From NCBI GenBank assembly GCA_946481275.1, contig CAMLMV010000001.1:1-64000 (forward strand): a stretch of DNA of 64,000 nt. The letters are read 5' to 3'. This document shows positions 52,105 to 60,393 of the stretch, one piece after another (position 1 is the first letter of the stretch; the number at the start of each line of letters is the position of its first letter). Under the pieces are notes generated by a model. It saw only the letters and a program-made list of their open reading frames with translations. It was not told the DNA's origin and did not search any database. The position numbers and the translations under genes were made by a program. This DNA is from an uncultured Massilia sp. (GTDB lineage Bacteria > Pseudomonadota > Gammaproteobacteria > Burkholderiales > Burkholderiaceae).

Positions 52105-53099
52105 GCGGCACTCCGTTTGGGTTGGGCGCCCGTGCCGTGCAGCGGCAGGATCTGGCGGCTGCGGTGGCCGGCGCCGCGGGCGTTGATCAGGACGGCGACG
52201 AGGATCACGAGGCCGGTGAGGGCGCTCTGCCAGAACGGCGACACCTGCAGCACGGGCAGCGCGTTGCCGATCACCGTGAGGAACAACGCGCCCAAGGTGG
52301 CGCCGAGCACCGTGCCGACGCCGCCGCCGATGGAGACCCCGCCGATCACGCATGCGGCGATCACGGTGAATTCGAAGCCGTAGGCGATCTCCGTGTAGGC
52401 GACGGCATAGCGCGCCACCCACAGGTAGCCGCACAAGCCCGACACTCCCCCGGACAGCGCATACGTTCCGAGCAGGCGCTTGTGGCTCGGGATGCCGATG
52501 TAGCCCGCGCATTGCGGCGCATTGCCGATGGCGTACAGGTCGCGCCCGAAACGGGTGCTGCGTGCGATCCAGGCCATGAGCGCAAGCGTCGCGGCCGCGA
52601 TCCACACGAGGTGCGGGAGGCCCAGCAGGCGGTCCAGCGGGAAGGCGATGAAAGCGGGCGGCATCTGGTGCGCCGACACCCACGCGCCGCCGGACAGCAC
52701 GAATACGGCGCCGCGGTAGACGCTCATCGTGCCCAGCGTGACGACGATGGGCGGCAGTTCGAGGTAGCCGATCAGCCAGCCGTTGACGAGACCGAGCCCG
52801 AGGCCGACGGCGACCGCCGCCAGCATGACCAGCGGCAGCGGCAGGCCGGGATAATGCGCGCCCAGCATCGCGGCCACCATGCCGGACAGGGCCAGGTTCG
52901 AGGCGACGGACAGGTCGACGCCGCGCGTGACGATGACGAGCATCTGCGTGAGCGCCAGCATCACGAGCAGCGTGCTGTCCGTGACGAGGTTCGCGAGCGA
53001 GCCGGCCGACAGGAAGACCGGTGCGCGCAGGCCGACCGCGACGAGGAGCAGCACGATCATCGCGGCCAGCAGCGGTTCGCGCTGTTTGAGGATATTCAT
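52101..53099 (-). CDS. rhaP: L-rhamnose ABC transporter permease RhaP
   Basis: 332 residues, mostly membrane-spanning. RGVDLSVASNLALSG, VNGWLIGYLELPPIVVTLGT and the coupling loop AIGNAPQCAGYIGI identify a CUT2-class sugar permease. Forms the transmembrane channel with RhaQ; energised by RhaT. Its ATG overlaps the rhaT stop (ATGA) and its stop overlaps the rhaQ start, so stoichiometric synthesis is expected. Confidence 0.88.
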   Translation of the reverse strand: MNILKQREPLLAAMIVLLLVAVGLRAPVFLSAGSLANLVTDSTLLVMLALTQMLVIVTRGVDLSVASNLALSGMVAAMLGAHYPGLPLPLVMLAAVAVGLGLGLVNGWLIGYLELPPIVVTLGTMSVYRGAVFVLSGGAWVSAHQMPPAFIAFPLDRLLGLPHLVWIAAATLALMAWIARSTRFGRDLYAIGNAPQCAGYIGIPSHKRLLGTYALSGGVSGLCGYLWVARYAVAYTEIAYGFEFTVIAACVIGGVSIGGGVGTVLGATLGALFLTVIGNALPVLQVSPFWQSALTGLVILVAVLINARGAGHRSRQILPLHGTGAQPKRSAA

Positions 53100-54607
53100 G
53101 CGGCCTCCATGGTCAGGCCGGATGCGGCGGCGACGACCGCTTCCGGCGTGGCCTCGCCGCGCAGGAATTCGCGCTGCACGCGGCCGTGGTGCATCACGAC
53201 GATGCGGTCCGCCATGCCCAGCACTTCCGGCAGTTCGGACGACACGAGGATCACGGACAGCCCACGCGCCACGAGCTGGCTGATGAACCGGTGCACGGCC
53301 GCTTTCGAGCCGATGTCGATGCCCTTGGTCGGTTCGTCGAGGATGATCACTTTCGGATCAGTCGCGAGCCATTTGCCGAGGACGACTTTCTGCTGGTTGC
53401 CGCCCGAGAGCTCGGCCACGTGCTGCGTCAGGTGGCTGGCCTTGAGTTCCAGCTGCTCCGCAAAATGGCGCGCGATGGCCGCTTCCTGCTTGCCGCGGCC
53501 GCGCAGGAAGAAGCCGATGCGCGACAGGATCGGCAGGGTGATGTTGTGCTGGATCGGCATCGTCAGGTGCGCGCCGTGGTGCTGGCGGTCTTCCGGCACG
53601 TAGGCGATGCCGAGGCCGATCGCTTCGCTCGGCGAGCGCGCCATCACGGGGCGGCCATCCAGGGTGACGTAGCCGGAGACCCCCGGCGTGAGGCCGAACA
53701 GCGCCTGCATGACCTCCGAGCGGCCCGCGCCCACGAGGCCGTAGAAGCCGAGGATCTCGCCGCGGCGCAAGGTAAAACCGACGTCGTCGAATTCGGTCGG
53801 GTGGGACAGGTTCTGCACGACGAGCAGCGGCTCGCCGATCTCGGCATCAAGCTTCGGATACGCCTGGTGCACGGCGCGGCCGACCATCAGCGCGACCAGT
53901 TCCTGTTCGGTGATGTCGGCCAGGCGGCCCTCGGCCACGAACTGGCCGTCGCGTAGCACGGTGTAGCAATCGGCCACTTCGAAGATCTCATCGAACTTGT
54001 GCGAGATGAAGATGACGGCGGTGCCGGCCGCCTTCAACTGGTCGATGATGCGGTACAGCTCGCGGATCTCGCGCTGCGACAACGCGGCCGTCGGTTCGTC
54101 CATGATGACGACGCGGGCATCCTGGGCGAGGGCGCGCGCGATCTCGACGAAGTGGCGCTGCGCGACGGACAGGTCTTTCACGCGCGCCTTCACGGGCAGC
54201 GCCACTTCCAGGCGGGCGAACAAGGCTTCCGCCTCGCGCTCGATCCGCGCCCAGTCGATCCGGCCGCCCCGCACGGGCTGGCGGCCGACGTAGATGTTCT
54301 CGGCGACCGAGAGTTCGTCGAACATGACGGTTTCCTGGTGCACGGCCGTGATGCCGGCGGCCATCGCTTCCTGCGGGCTCGCGAACGTCACGGGCCGGCC
54401 GTCGAGGGACAGCGTGCCGGCGTCCGGCCGATAGATGCCCGTGAGGGTTTTTACCAGCGTGGACTTGCCCGCGCCGTTCTCGCCGATGAGGGCCATGCAT
54501 TCGCCGGCGCGGATCGTGATGTTCACGCCGTTCAGGGCGTGGATGCCGTTGAAGCGTTTGCTGATGCCGGTCAGTTGGAGGACCGGGTTTGTCTGGGTAG
54601 CTGGCAT
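53096..54607 (-). CDS. rhaT: L-rhamnose ABC transporter ATPase RhaT
   Basis: 503 residues, a duplicated CUT2-class ATPase. The N-terminal half has Walker A GENGAGKST (42-50), DLSVAQRHFVEIARAL and Walker B VVIMDEPTAAL. The C-terminal half has the expected degenerate Walker A (GLVGAGRSE) but a canonical ELSGGNQQKVVLGKWL and IILDEPTKGID. The usual asymmetry of this class makes only one site fully active. ATG 54605-54607 lies 58 bp from rhaS, with a hairpin in between; no clear ribosome site is visible. Overlaps rhaP. Confidence 0.9.
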   Translation of the reverse strand: MPATQTNPVLQLTGISKRFNGIHALNGVNITIRAGECMALIGENGAGKSTLVKTLTGIYRPDAGTLSLDGRPVTFASPQEAMAAGITAVHQETVMFDELSVAENIYVGRQPVRGGRIDWARIEREAEALFARLEVALPVKARVKDLSVAQRHFVEIARALAQDARVVIMDEPTAALSQREIRELYRIIDQLKAAGTAVIFISHKFDEIFEVADCYTVLRDGQFVAEGRLADITEQELVALMVGRAVHQAYPKLDAEIGEPLLVVQNLSHPTEFDDVGFTLRRGEILGFYGLVGAGRSEVMQALFGLTPGVSGYVTLDGRPVMARSPSEAIGLGIAYVPEDRQHHGAHLTMPIQHNITLPILSRIGFFLRGRGKQEAAIARHFAEQLELKASHLTQHVAELSGGNQQKVVLGKWLATDPKVIILDEPTKGIDIGSKAAVHRFISQLVARGLSVILVSSELPEVLGMADRIVVMHHGRVQREFLRGEATPEAVVAAASGLTMEAA

Positions 54608-54616
54608 AGGGTATCG

Positions 54617-54643
54617 CGTTCCCGACCGGCGAAGTCGGGAACG
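54617..54643. repeat. 10-bp perfect hairpin between rhaS and rhaT
   Basis: CGTTCCCGAC and its complement with a 7-nt loop (CGGCGAA). It resembles short palindromic intergenic repeats with TTCCCGNC cores in betaproteobacteria. Placed after the binding-protein gene, it could protect the rhaS message and reduce readthrough, giving more RhaS than transporter. Confidence 0.55.
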
Positions 54644-54665
54644 ACTGTTGATTGAGACGTACGGC

Positions 54666-55673
54666 TTAGAACAGCTTCGCGAACTTGTCGACGTTGTCCG
54701 CGTTATACGTGAACGGCGGCCCCAATGCGGCTTCGCCATTGGCATCGAGCGTCACGCTGCCCAGCCGTCCGACGGACACGCTGGCACCCGGTTTCGCCTC
54801 GGCCTTGCCCTTCACGAACTGGTCGGCCGCATACGTGGCGGCGTAGCCCAGGTCGATCGGGTTCCAGATCGCGAATTCCTTCACGGCGCCGCTCTTCACG
54901 TGGCCCGCCATTTCGGACGGCAGGCCGAGGCCCGTCACGTAGACCTTGCCGACGAGGTGCTCGTCCGCCACGGCCTTGCTGGCCGCGACGATGCCGACGG
55001 TGGTCGGCGCGATGATCGCCTTCAGGTCCGGGTGGCTGCGCAGCAGGCCGATCGCCTCGCGGTAGCTTTTATCCGACTGGTCGTCGCCGTAGACGGTGGC
55101 CACCAGCCTGATCTTCGAATACTCGGGCTTTTCCAGCACCTTTTTCATCACGCCGATCCAGATGTTCTGGTTCGTCGCCTGCGCGGAGGCGGACAGGATC
55201 GCGATCTCGCCCGCGCCCCCGATCTCGCCCGCCGCCATCTGGATCTGCTTCTCGCCGATCAGCTCCGCGTTCGACGGATTCAGCTGCATCTGCCGGCCTT
55301 CCGGCGCGAGGCCGCTGTCGAACGAGACGACCTTGATCCCGCGCTGCATCGCCTTCTTCGCGATCGGCACCAGCGCGTTCGGGTCGTTCGCCGAAATGAC
55401 GATGGCGGCGACCTTCTGGCTGATCAGCGAGTTGATGATCTCGATCTGGCCTTCGGCGCTGGGCGTCGTCGGACCTGTATAGATCACTTCGACGTTGCCG
55501 ATCTGTTTCGCCGCTTCCTCGGCGCCCGTGTGGGCCGCGTCGAAGAAGCCGTTGCCGAGGTTCTTGACGACCATCGCGATGCGGGTCTTCTCGGGCTTCT
55601 TCTCGCCGCAGCCGGCGACGCCGGCCAGCACGCCGACTGCCGCCAGCGCGAGCAGGGTGGTTTTAAGCTTCAA
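54666..55673 (-). CDS. rhaS: L-rhamnose-binding protein RhaS
   Basis: 335 residues. A lipoprotein signal ends at VAGC with Cys22, so it is anchored to the membrane in the periplasm. The type I periplasmic-binding fold follows, with VVKNLGNGFFDAAHTGAEEA, SANDPNALVPIAKKAMQRGI and VYVTGLGLPSEMAGHVKSG. It delivers rhamnose to RhaPQT. Its ATG overlaps the stop of rhaR (ATGA). Confidence 0.9.
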   Translation of the reverse strand: MKLKTTLLALAAVGVLAGVAGCGEKKPEKTRIAMVVKNLGNGFFDAAHTGAEEAAKQIGNVEVIYTGPTTPSAEGQIEIINSLISQKVAAIVISANDPNALVPIAKKAMQRGIKVVSFDSGLAPEGRQMQLNPSNAELIGEKQIQMAAGEIGGAGEIAILSASAQATNQNIWIGVMKKVLEKPEYSKIRLVATVYGDDQSDKSYREAIGLLRSHPDLKAIIAPTTVGIVAASKAVADEHLVGKVYVTGLGLPSEMAGHVKSGAVKEFAIWNPIDLGYAATYAADQFVKGKAEAKPGASVSVGRLGSVTLDANGEAALGPPFTYNADNVDKFAKLF

Positions 55674-56572
55674 TGTGCGGCCTCCAGTTGCGCGTCCAGA
55701 CGCGGGTCGAGCTGCGCGTCCAGGTGGAACAGCGCGGCCGATTGCAGGTCGAACTGCGGATTAAAAAAAGGCGCGCCGACGTTCGGCGCCACGTCGTCCG
55801 GTTCCACCGTGACGACCTTGACGCCGTACTGCTCGAGCGTCTGTACGGCCTTGTCGGATGCGCCGGTGTCCGTGATGACGGTCGAGACGCGATCGAGGCC
55901 GCACAGGATCAGGCCCGCCTTGCGCGCGAACTTGGAACTGTCGGCCAGCACGATCAGTTCTTCCGCCTGGCTGATCAAGCGCTTCTCTGCCTGGATCAGC
56001 AGCGGATCCGCTTCCATCAGGCCGAGCAGCGACAGGCCGTAGACGCTCATGAACATCTTGCCGGCGTAGTGGTGCTGGGTGATGTCGTTGTCGAACGGGG
56101 AGAGGATCACGTTCTGCTCGCGGTAGACCTTCCCGCCGGGGACGATGATCTCGTTCTCGCTCGAGACGAGCAGGCGCTCCGCCATCAGGAACGAATTGGT
56201 CAGGATCTTGAGGTGTTTGTCGGCCAGGAACTCGGCCATCATGAACGTCGTCGTGCCGCCGTTGATGATGATCGTTTCGCCGTCAGTACACATGCCGGCC
56301 GCGTGGCGGGCGATGGCCCGTTTGCGGGCGGCGTAGCACTGGATATTGTTCTGGAACGTTTCGCTCGACAGCGGGAACTGGCGCTTCTTGGGAAGCAGGT
56401 TCTCGGCGCCCCCGCGGGTGCGGGTGAGCAGGTTGCGGGCTGCGAGCCAGCTGATGTCGCGCCGGACCGTGGCCGGTGACGCGTTGAGCCATTCGACGAG
56501 CTGCTGGACCGTCGCCGTCTGGTGCTCGGCGAGCAGCTTCAGCAAACGCTTGCGGCGTTTGTGATTCACCAT
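55670..56572 (-). CDS. rhaR: DeoR-family rhamnose regulator RhaR
   Basis: 300 residues. The N-terminal DeoR helix-turn-helix (about 5-58; VQQLVEWLNASPATVRRDISWLAARNLL in two segments) precedes a sugar-phosphate-binding DeoRC domain (GTTTFMMAEFL, LADSSKF). It is the first gene of rhaRSTPQK and divergent from rhaD, as in Rhizobium leguminosarum where RhaR represses both transcripts. The last about 25 residues contain an Asp/Leu/Gln-rich duplication (LDAQLDPRLDAQLE), not part of the domain. Effector is probably rhamnulose or its phosphate, inferred only. Confidence 0.87.
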   Translation of the reverse strand: MVNHKRRKRLLKLLAEHQTATVQQLVEWLNASPATVRRDISWLAARNLLTRTRGGAENLLPKKRQFPLSSETFQNNIQCYAARKRAIARHAAGMCTDGETIIINGGTTTFMMAEFLADKHLKILTNSFLMAERLLVSSENEIIVPGGKVYREQNVILSPFDNDITQHHYAGKMFMSVYGLSLLGLMEADPLLIQAEKRLISQAEELIVLADSSKFARKAGLILCGLDRVSTVITDTGASDKAVQTLEQYGVKVVTVEPDDVAPNVGAPFFNPQFDLQSAALFHLDAQLDPRLDAQLEAAH

Positions 56573-56674
56573 AGTCTCCTCCTGTATGCCGTTTATGTAG
56601 TTGTGCGGCGTGACGGCGTCGTACCCGGAGGTCGCGCTGTCTGGGAAAAAGAGTAATGAGGAGTTGAAAGGTCG

Positions 56675-56783
56675 TCAATCGTTAAATGATCAAACGATTG
56701 ATTATTTGACCCGCGAACGGCGCCCAAACGAGCGTTTCGATCAACCGCGTGATTAAATCGCTCTTGGTCACGATGTTGATCGA
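56675..56783. promoter_or_regulatory. putative RhaR operators: four related half-sites
   Basis: In the 316-bp rhaR-rhaD gap, TCAATCGTT (56675-56683) and AACGATTGA (56693-56701) form a perfect dyad with 9-bp spacing. TCGATCAAC (56737-56745) and GTTGATCGA (56775-56783) form a second perfect dyad with 29-bp spacing. All four fit a shared core close to WTCGATYRA. DeoR regulators usually bind such repeated half-sites. The second dyad ends eight bases before the predicted rhaD -35. Confidence 0.55.
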
Positions 56784-56790
56784 TTCCGCG

Positions 56791-56820
56791 TTGACACTGC
56801 TTGGGCCGCTGAATTCTACT
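56791..56820 (+). promoter_or_regulatory. predicted rhaD promoter
   Basis: TTGACA (56791-56796) and TCTACT (56815-56820) with 18-bp spacing lie 69 bp upstream of the rhaD start, next to the second putative RhaR dyad. Confidence 0.5.
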
Positions 56821-56888
56821 GTGCCCGATGCCGCGACCGTGATCCACGGCGCGGGCGACACACAACGCAAACACATGGAGACCTATTT

Positions 56889-58997
56889 ATGGGTGCAATG
56901 AGCGACACCACGCACAAGGAACCGATCACGTCGCGCTGGGATGACCAGCACGCCGCCACGCTGAGCGAACCTGAACTGCTGCTGTACCGTTCCAACCTGC
57001 TCGGTTCCGACCTGCGCATCACGAACTTCGGCGGCGGCAATACGTCGGCCAAGATCGTCATGACGGATCCGCTCACGGGCGAACAGGTCGACGTGCTGTG
57101 GGTGAAGGGTTCCGGCGGCGACCTGGGTTCGATCAAACTGGACGGCTTCTCGACCCTGTACATGGACAAGCTGCAGGCGCTCAAACAGCGCTACCGCGGC
57201 CTGGAACACGAGGACGAGATGGTCGGCTACCTGCCGCACTGCACGTTCGACCTGAACCCGCGCGCCGCGTCGATCGACACGCCGCTGCACGCCTACATCG
57301 ACCGCCGGCACGTCGACCACATGCATCCGGATGCGGTGATCGCGATCGCCGCCTGCAGGAACAGCCGCGCGCTGACCGAGAAGATCTTCGAAGGCGAACT
57401 GGGTTGGCTGCCGTGGCAGCGCCCGGGCTATGACCTCGGCCTGAAACTGGAAAAGCTGTCGCGGGAACAGCCGCAGCTGAAGGGCATCATCCTCGAAGGC
57501 CACGGCCTGTTCACGTGGGGCGATACCGCCAGGTCGTGCTACGAGACGACGCTCGCGATGATCAAGCGCGCCGAGGAATGGCTGGCCGCGAACGTGAAGC
57601 AGCCCGTGTTCGGCGACCAGGTCGCCCAGCCGCTGGCCGCCGAAGCCCGCGCAGACCTCGTCGCCCGACTGATGCCGCTGCTGCGCGGGAAGATCAGCCA
57701 GCAGGAGTTCAAGCTGGGCCACTTCGACGATTCCGACGCCGTGCTGGAATTCGTCTGCAGCGCCGACCTCGCGCCGCTGGCGGCGCTGGGCACGTCCTGC
57801 CCCGACCACTTCCTGCGCACGAAGATCCGTCCGCTGGTGCTGGACTTCGACCCGGCCGCGCCGGATTTCGACCGTCTCGTGAACAGCCTCGATCAGGCGC
57901 TCTCCGATTACCGCGCGGATTACACCGCGTACTATGAGCGCTGCAAGCGCGCGACGTCACCGAAGATCCGCGACGCCAATCCGATCATCTACCTGATCCC
58001 GGGCGTGGGCATGCTGTCGTTCGCGAAGGACAAGGCAACGGCGCGCATCGCCGGCGAATTCTACGTCAATGCGATCAACGTGATGCGCGGTGCGAACGGC
58101 GTCGACGAATACGTCGGCCTGCCGGAGCAGGAAGCGTTCGACATCGAATACTGGCTGCTGGAAGAAGCGAAGCTGCAGCGCATGCCGAAGCCGAAGAGCC
58201 TCGCGGGCCGCATCGCCGTCGTGACGGGCGGGGCGGGCGGCATCGGCCAGGCCGTGGCGCGCCAGCTGCTGCAGGAAGGCGCATGCGTGATGCTGACCGA
58301 TATCGATGCCGAAGCGCTGGAAGGCGCGAAGGAGAATCTCGTCAAGGTCGCCGGCAAGGACAACGTGGCGACCGTGCAGGCCAACATCACGAGCGAGGAG
58401 CAGGTGGGCGGCATCCTGTCCGCCACGGCGCTGCGCTTCGGCGGCGTCGACCTGCTCGTCTCCAACGCGGGCATCGCCTCGGCCGCACCGCTGGACGAGA
58501 CGTCGCTGGAAGTCTGGAAGCGCAACCAGGACATCCTCGTCACCGGCTACTTCCTCGTATCGCGCAACGCGTTCCAGATCATGAAGCAGCAGAAGCTGGG
58601 CGGCAGCATCGTCTTCGTGGGCAGCAAGAACGGTCTCGTCGCGTCAAGCGGCGCGTCGGCGTACTGCACGGCGAAGGCGGCCGAGATCCACCTGGCCCGC
58701 TGCATCGCGCTGGAAGGCGCGGAGCACGGCATCCGCGTCAACGTCGTCAATCCGGACGCCGTCATCCGCGGCTCGCGCATCTGGGACGGCAAGTGGAAAG
58801 AAGAACGCGCCGCGTCGAACAAGATCGACACGGACGACGTGGAAGAGTTCTACCGCAAGCGCAGCATGCTCAAGAAGAGCGTGTTCCCGGAAGACATCGC
58901 GGAAGCCGTGTACTTCTTCGCCAGCGAAAAATCGGGCAAGAGCACGGGCAACGTGCTGAACGTCGATGCGGGCAACGCGGCGGCGTTCACGCGATAA
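56889..58997 (+). CDS. rhaD: bifunctional rhamnulose-1-phosphate aldolase/lactaldehyde dehydrogenase
   Basis: 702 residues in two parts. The N-terminal class II aldolase half (about 1-420) has FGGGNTSAKI and HMHPDAVIAIAA with zinc-binding histidines; it splits rhamnulose-1-phosphate into dihydroxyacetone phosphate and L-lactaldehyde. The C-terminal short-chain dehydrogenase (about 435-702) has TGGAGGIGQAVA, Tyr592 and Lys596 (YCTAK) and oxidises the lactaldehyde. Length and layout are those of rhizobial RhaD. ATG 56889 follows GGAGACCTATTT; ATG 56898 is possible. Two TAA stops lie in tandem. Confidence 0.92.
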   Translation: MGAMSDTTHKEPITSRWDDQHAATLSEPELLLYRSNLLGSDLRITNFGGGNTSAKIVMTDPLTGEQVDVLWVKGSGGDLGSIKLDGFSTLYMDKLQALKQRYRGLEHEDEMVGYLPHCTFDLNPRAASIDTPLHAYIDRRHVDHMHPDAVIAIAACRNSRALTEKIFEGELGWLPWQRPGYDLGLKLEKLSREQPQLKGIILEGHGLFTWGDTARSCYETTLAMIKRAEEWLAANVKQPVFGDQVAQPLAAEARADLVARLMPLLRGKISQQEFKLGHFDDSDAVLEFVCSADLAPLAALGTSCPDHFLRTKIRPLVLDFDPAAPDFDRLVNSLDQALSDYRADYTAYYERCKRATSPKIRDANPIIYLIPGVGMLSFAKDKATARIAGEFYVNAINVMRGANGVDEYVGLPEQEAFDIEYWLLEEAKLQRMPKPKSLAGRIAVVTGGAGGIGQAVARQLLQEGACVMLTDIDAEALEGAKENLVKVAGKDNVATVQANITSEEQVGGILSATALRFGGVDLLVSNAGIASAAPLDETSLEVWKRNQDILVTGYFLVSRNAFQIMKQQKLGGSIVFVGSKNGLVASSGASAYCTAKAAEIHLARCIALEGAEHGIRVNVVNPDAVIRGSRIWDGKWKEERAASNKIDTDDVEEFYRKRSMLKKSVFPEDIAEAVYFFASEKSGKSTGNVLNVDAGNAAAFTR

Positions 58998-59016
58998 TAA
59001 TCATTCAGAAGAACAG

Positions 59017-59039
59017 CGGCACCGCAGGGCGCGGTGCCG
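59017..59039 (+). promoter_or_regulatory. 9-bp perfect hairpin between rhaD and rhaI
   Basis: CGGCACCGC and its complement with a 5-nt loop in the 60-bp gap. No T-run follows; it may stabilise the rhaD message or moderate rhaI expression. Confidence 0.45.
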
Positions 59040-59057
59040 ACGACGACAGGAGACTAC

Positions 59058-60353
59058 ATGACGACTCTCATCGATGCCGGTCTGGTGGCCGACCATAACG
59101 CCAAGCTGGCGTCCCAGCTGGAAGCCGACTACGACGCACTGGGCGGCATGCTGGCCCGCCGCGGCCAGGATATCGAGGCATTGACGGCCCTCGCGCAGCG
59201 CTTCGCGGTCGCGGTCCCCAGCTGGGGCGTGGGCACGGGCGGCACGCGCTTCGCACGCTTCCCGGGCCGCGGCGAACCGCGCAACGTGTTCGAAAAACTG
59301 GACGACTGCGCCGTCATCAACCAGCTGACCCGCGCCACGCCGGCCGTGTCGCCGCACTTCCCGTGGGACAGACCGACGGATGCGAAAGAGCTGCGCCAGA
59401 AGGCGGACAGTTTGGGACTGGCATTTGACGCCGTCAACTCGAACACGTTCCAGGACCAGCAGGACCAGGAACACACGTATAAATACGGCAGCCTGACGGC
59501 GCAGGGCAGCGCCACGCGCGCGCAGGCCGTGAAGCACAACATCGAATGCATCGAACTGGGGCGCGAACTCGGGTCGAAGGCGCTGACGGTGTGGGTCGGC
59601 GACGGCGCCAACTTCCCCGGCCAGCACAACCTGCGCGGCGCGCTGGAGCGCTACCTGGACAGCATGCGCGAAATCTATGCGGCGCTGCCGGATGACTGGA
59701 ACGTCTTCATCGAACACAAGCTGTTCGAGCCGGCGTTCTATGCGACGACCATCGCCGACTGGGGCACGAGCTTCGCGTGCGCGACGACGCTGGGGCCGAA
59801 GGCGAAATGCCTCGTCGACCTGGGCCACCACGCGCCGAACACGAACATCGAAATGATCGTCGCGCGCCTCGCGCAGTTCGGCAAGCTGGGCGGCTTCCAC
59901 TTCAACGACAGCAAATACGGCGACGACGACCTGGATTCCGGCTCGATCAACCCGTTCCAGCTGTTCCTGGTCTTCAACGAGCTGGCCGACGCCGCGCTGC
60001 GCGAAGGCCCGGCGTTCAAGCCGGCCTACATGCTGGACCAGTCGCACAACGTGACGGACCCGGTGGAAAGCCTGATGAACAGCGCGGTGGAAGTCCAGCG
60101 CGCGTTCGTACAGGCCGCACTCGTCGACCGCGCGCAACTGGCCGGGCTGCAGGAAGCGAACGACGCGCTGCTGTCGGCGCAGGCGCTCAAGCAGGCGTTC
60201 CGTACGGACGTGTCGCCCATCCTCGCGATGGCGCGCGTGCGTTCCGGCGGTGCGGCGGATCCGGTCGCGTGCTACCGGGCCAGCGGGTATCGGGACAAGG
60301 TGGCAAGCGCGCGGCCGGCCAAGGCGGGGGCGAGCGGCAGCGGGATCGTTTAA
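59058..60353 (+). CDS. rhaI: L-rhamnose isomerase (RhaI type)
   Basis: 431 residues, the usual length for the TIM-barrel RhaI of rhizobia and pseudomonads rather than E. coli RhaA. Metal-binding and active-site motifs include VFIEHKLFEPAFYATT (about 217-232), LVDLGHHAPNTNIE and GGFHFNDSKYGDDDLDSGS. Converts L-rhamnose to L-rhamnulose in the cytoplasm. ATG 59058 follows AGGAGACTAC. Lies between rhaD and a GH106 gene on the same strand. Confidence 0.93.
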   Translation: MTTLIDAGLVADHNAKLASQLEADYDALGGMLARRGQDIEALTALAQRFAVAVPSWGVGTGGTRFARFPGRGEPRNVFEKLDDCAVINQLTRATPAVSPHFPWDRPTDAKELRQKADSLGLAFDAVNSNTFQDQQDQEHTYKYGSLTAQGSATRAQAVKHNIECIELGRELGSKALTVWVGDGANFPGQHNLRGALERYLDSMREIYAALPDDWNVFIEHKLFEPAFYATTIADWGTSFACATTLGPKAKCLVDLGHHAPNTNIEMIVARLAQFGKLGGFHFNDSKYGDDDLDSGSINPFQLFLVFNELADAALREGPAFKPAYMLDQSHNVTDPVESLMNSAVEVQRAFVQAALVDRAQLAGLQEANDALLSAQALKQAFRTDVSPILAMARVRSGGAADPVACYRASGYRDKVASARPAKAGASGSGIV

Positions 60354-60393
60354 ACGCAAAAACCGTCGTTCACCCGTTCCCGGAGTCTCCCGC

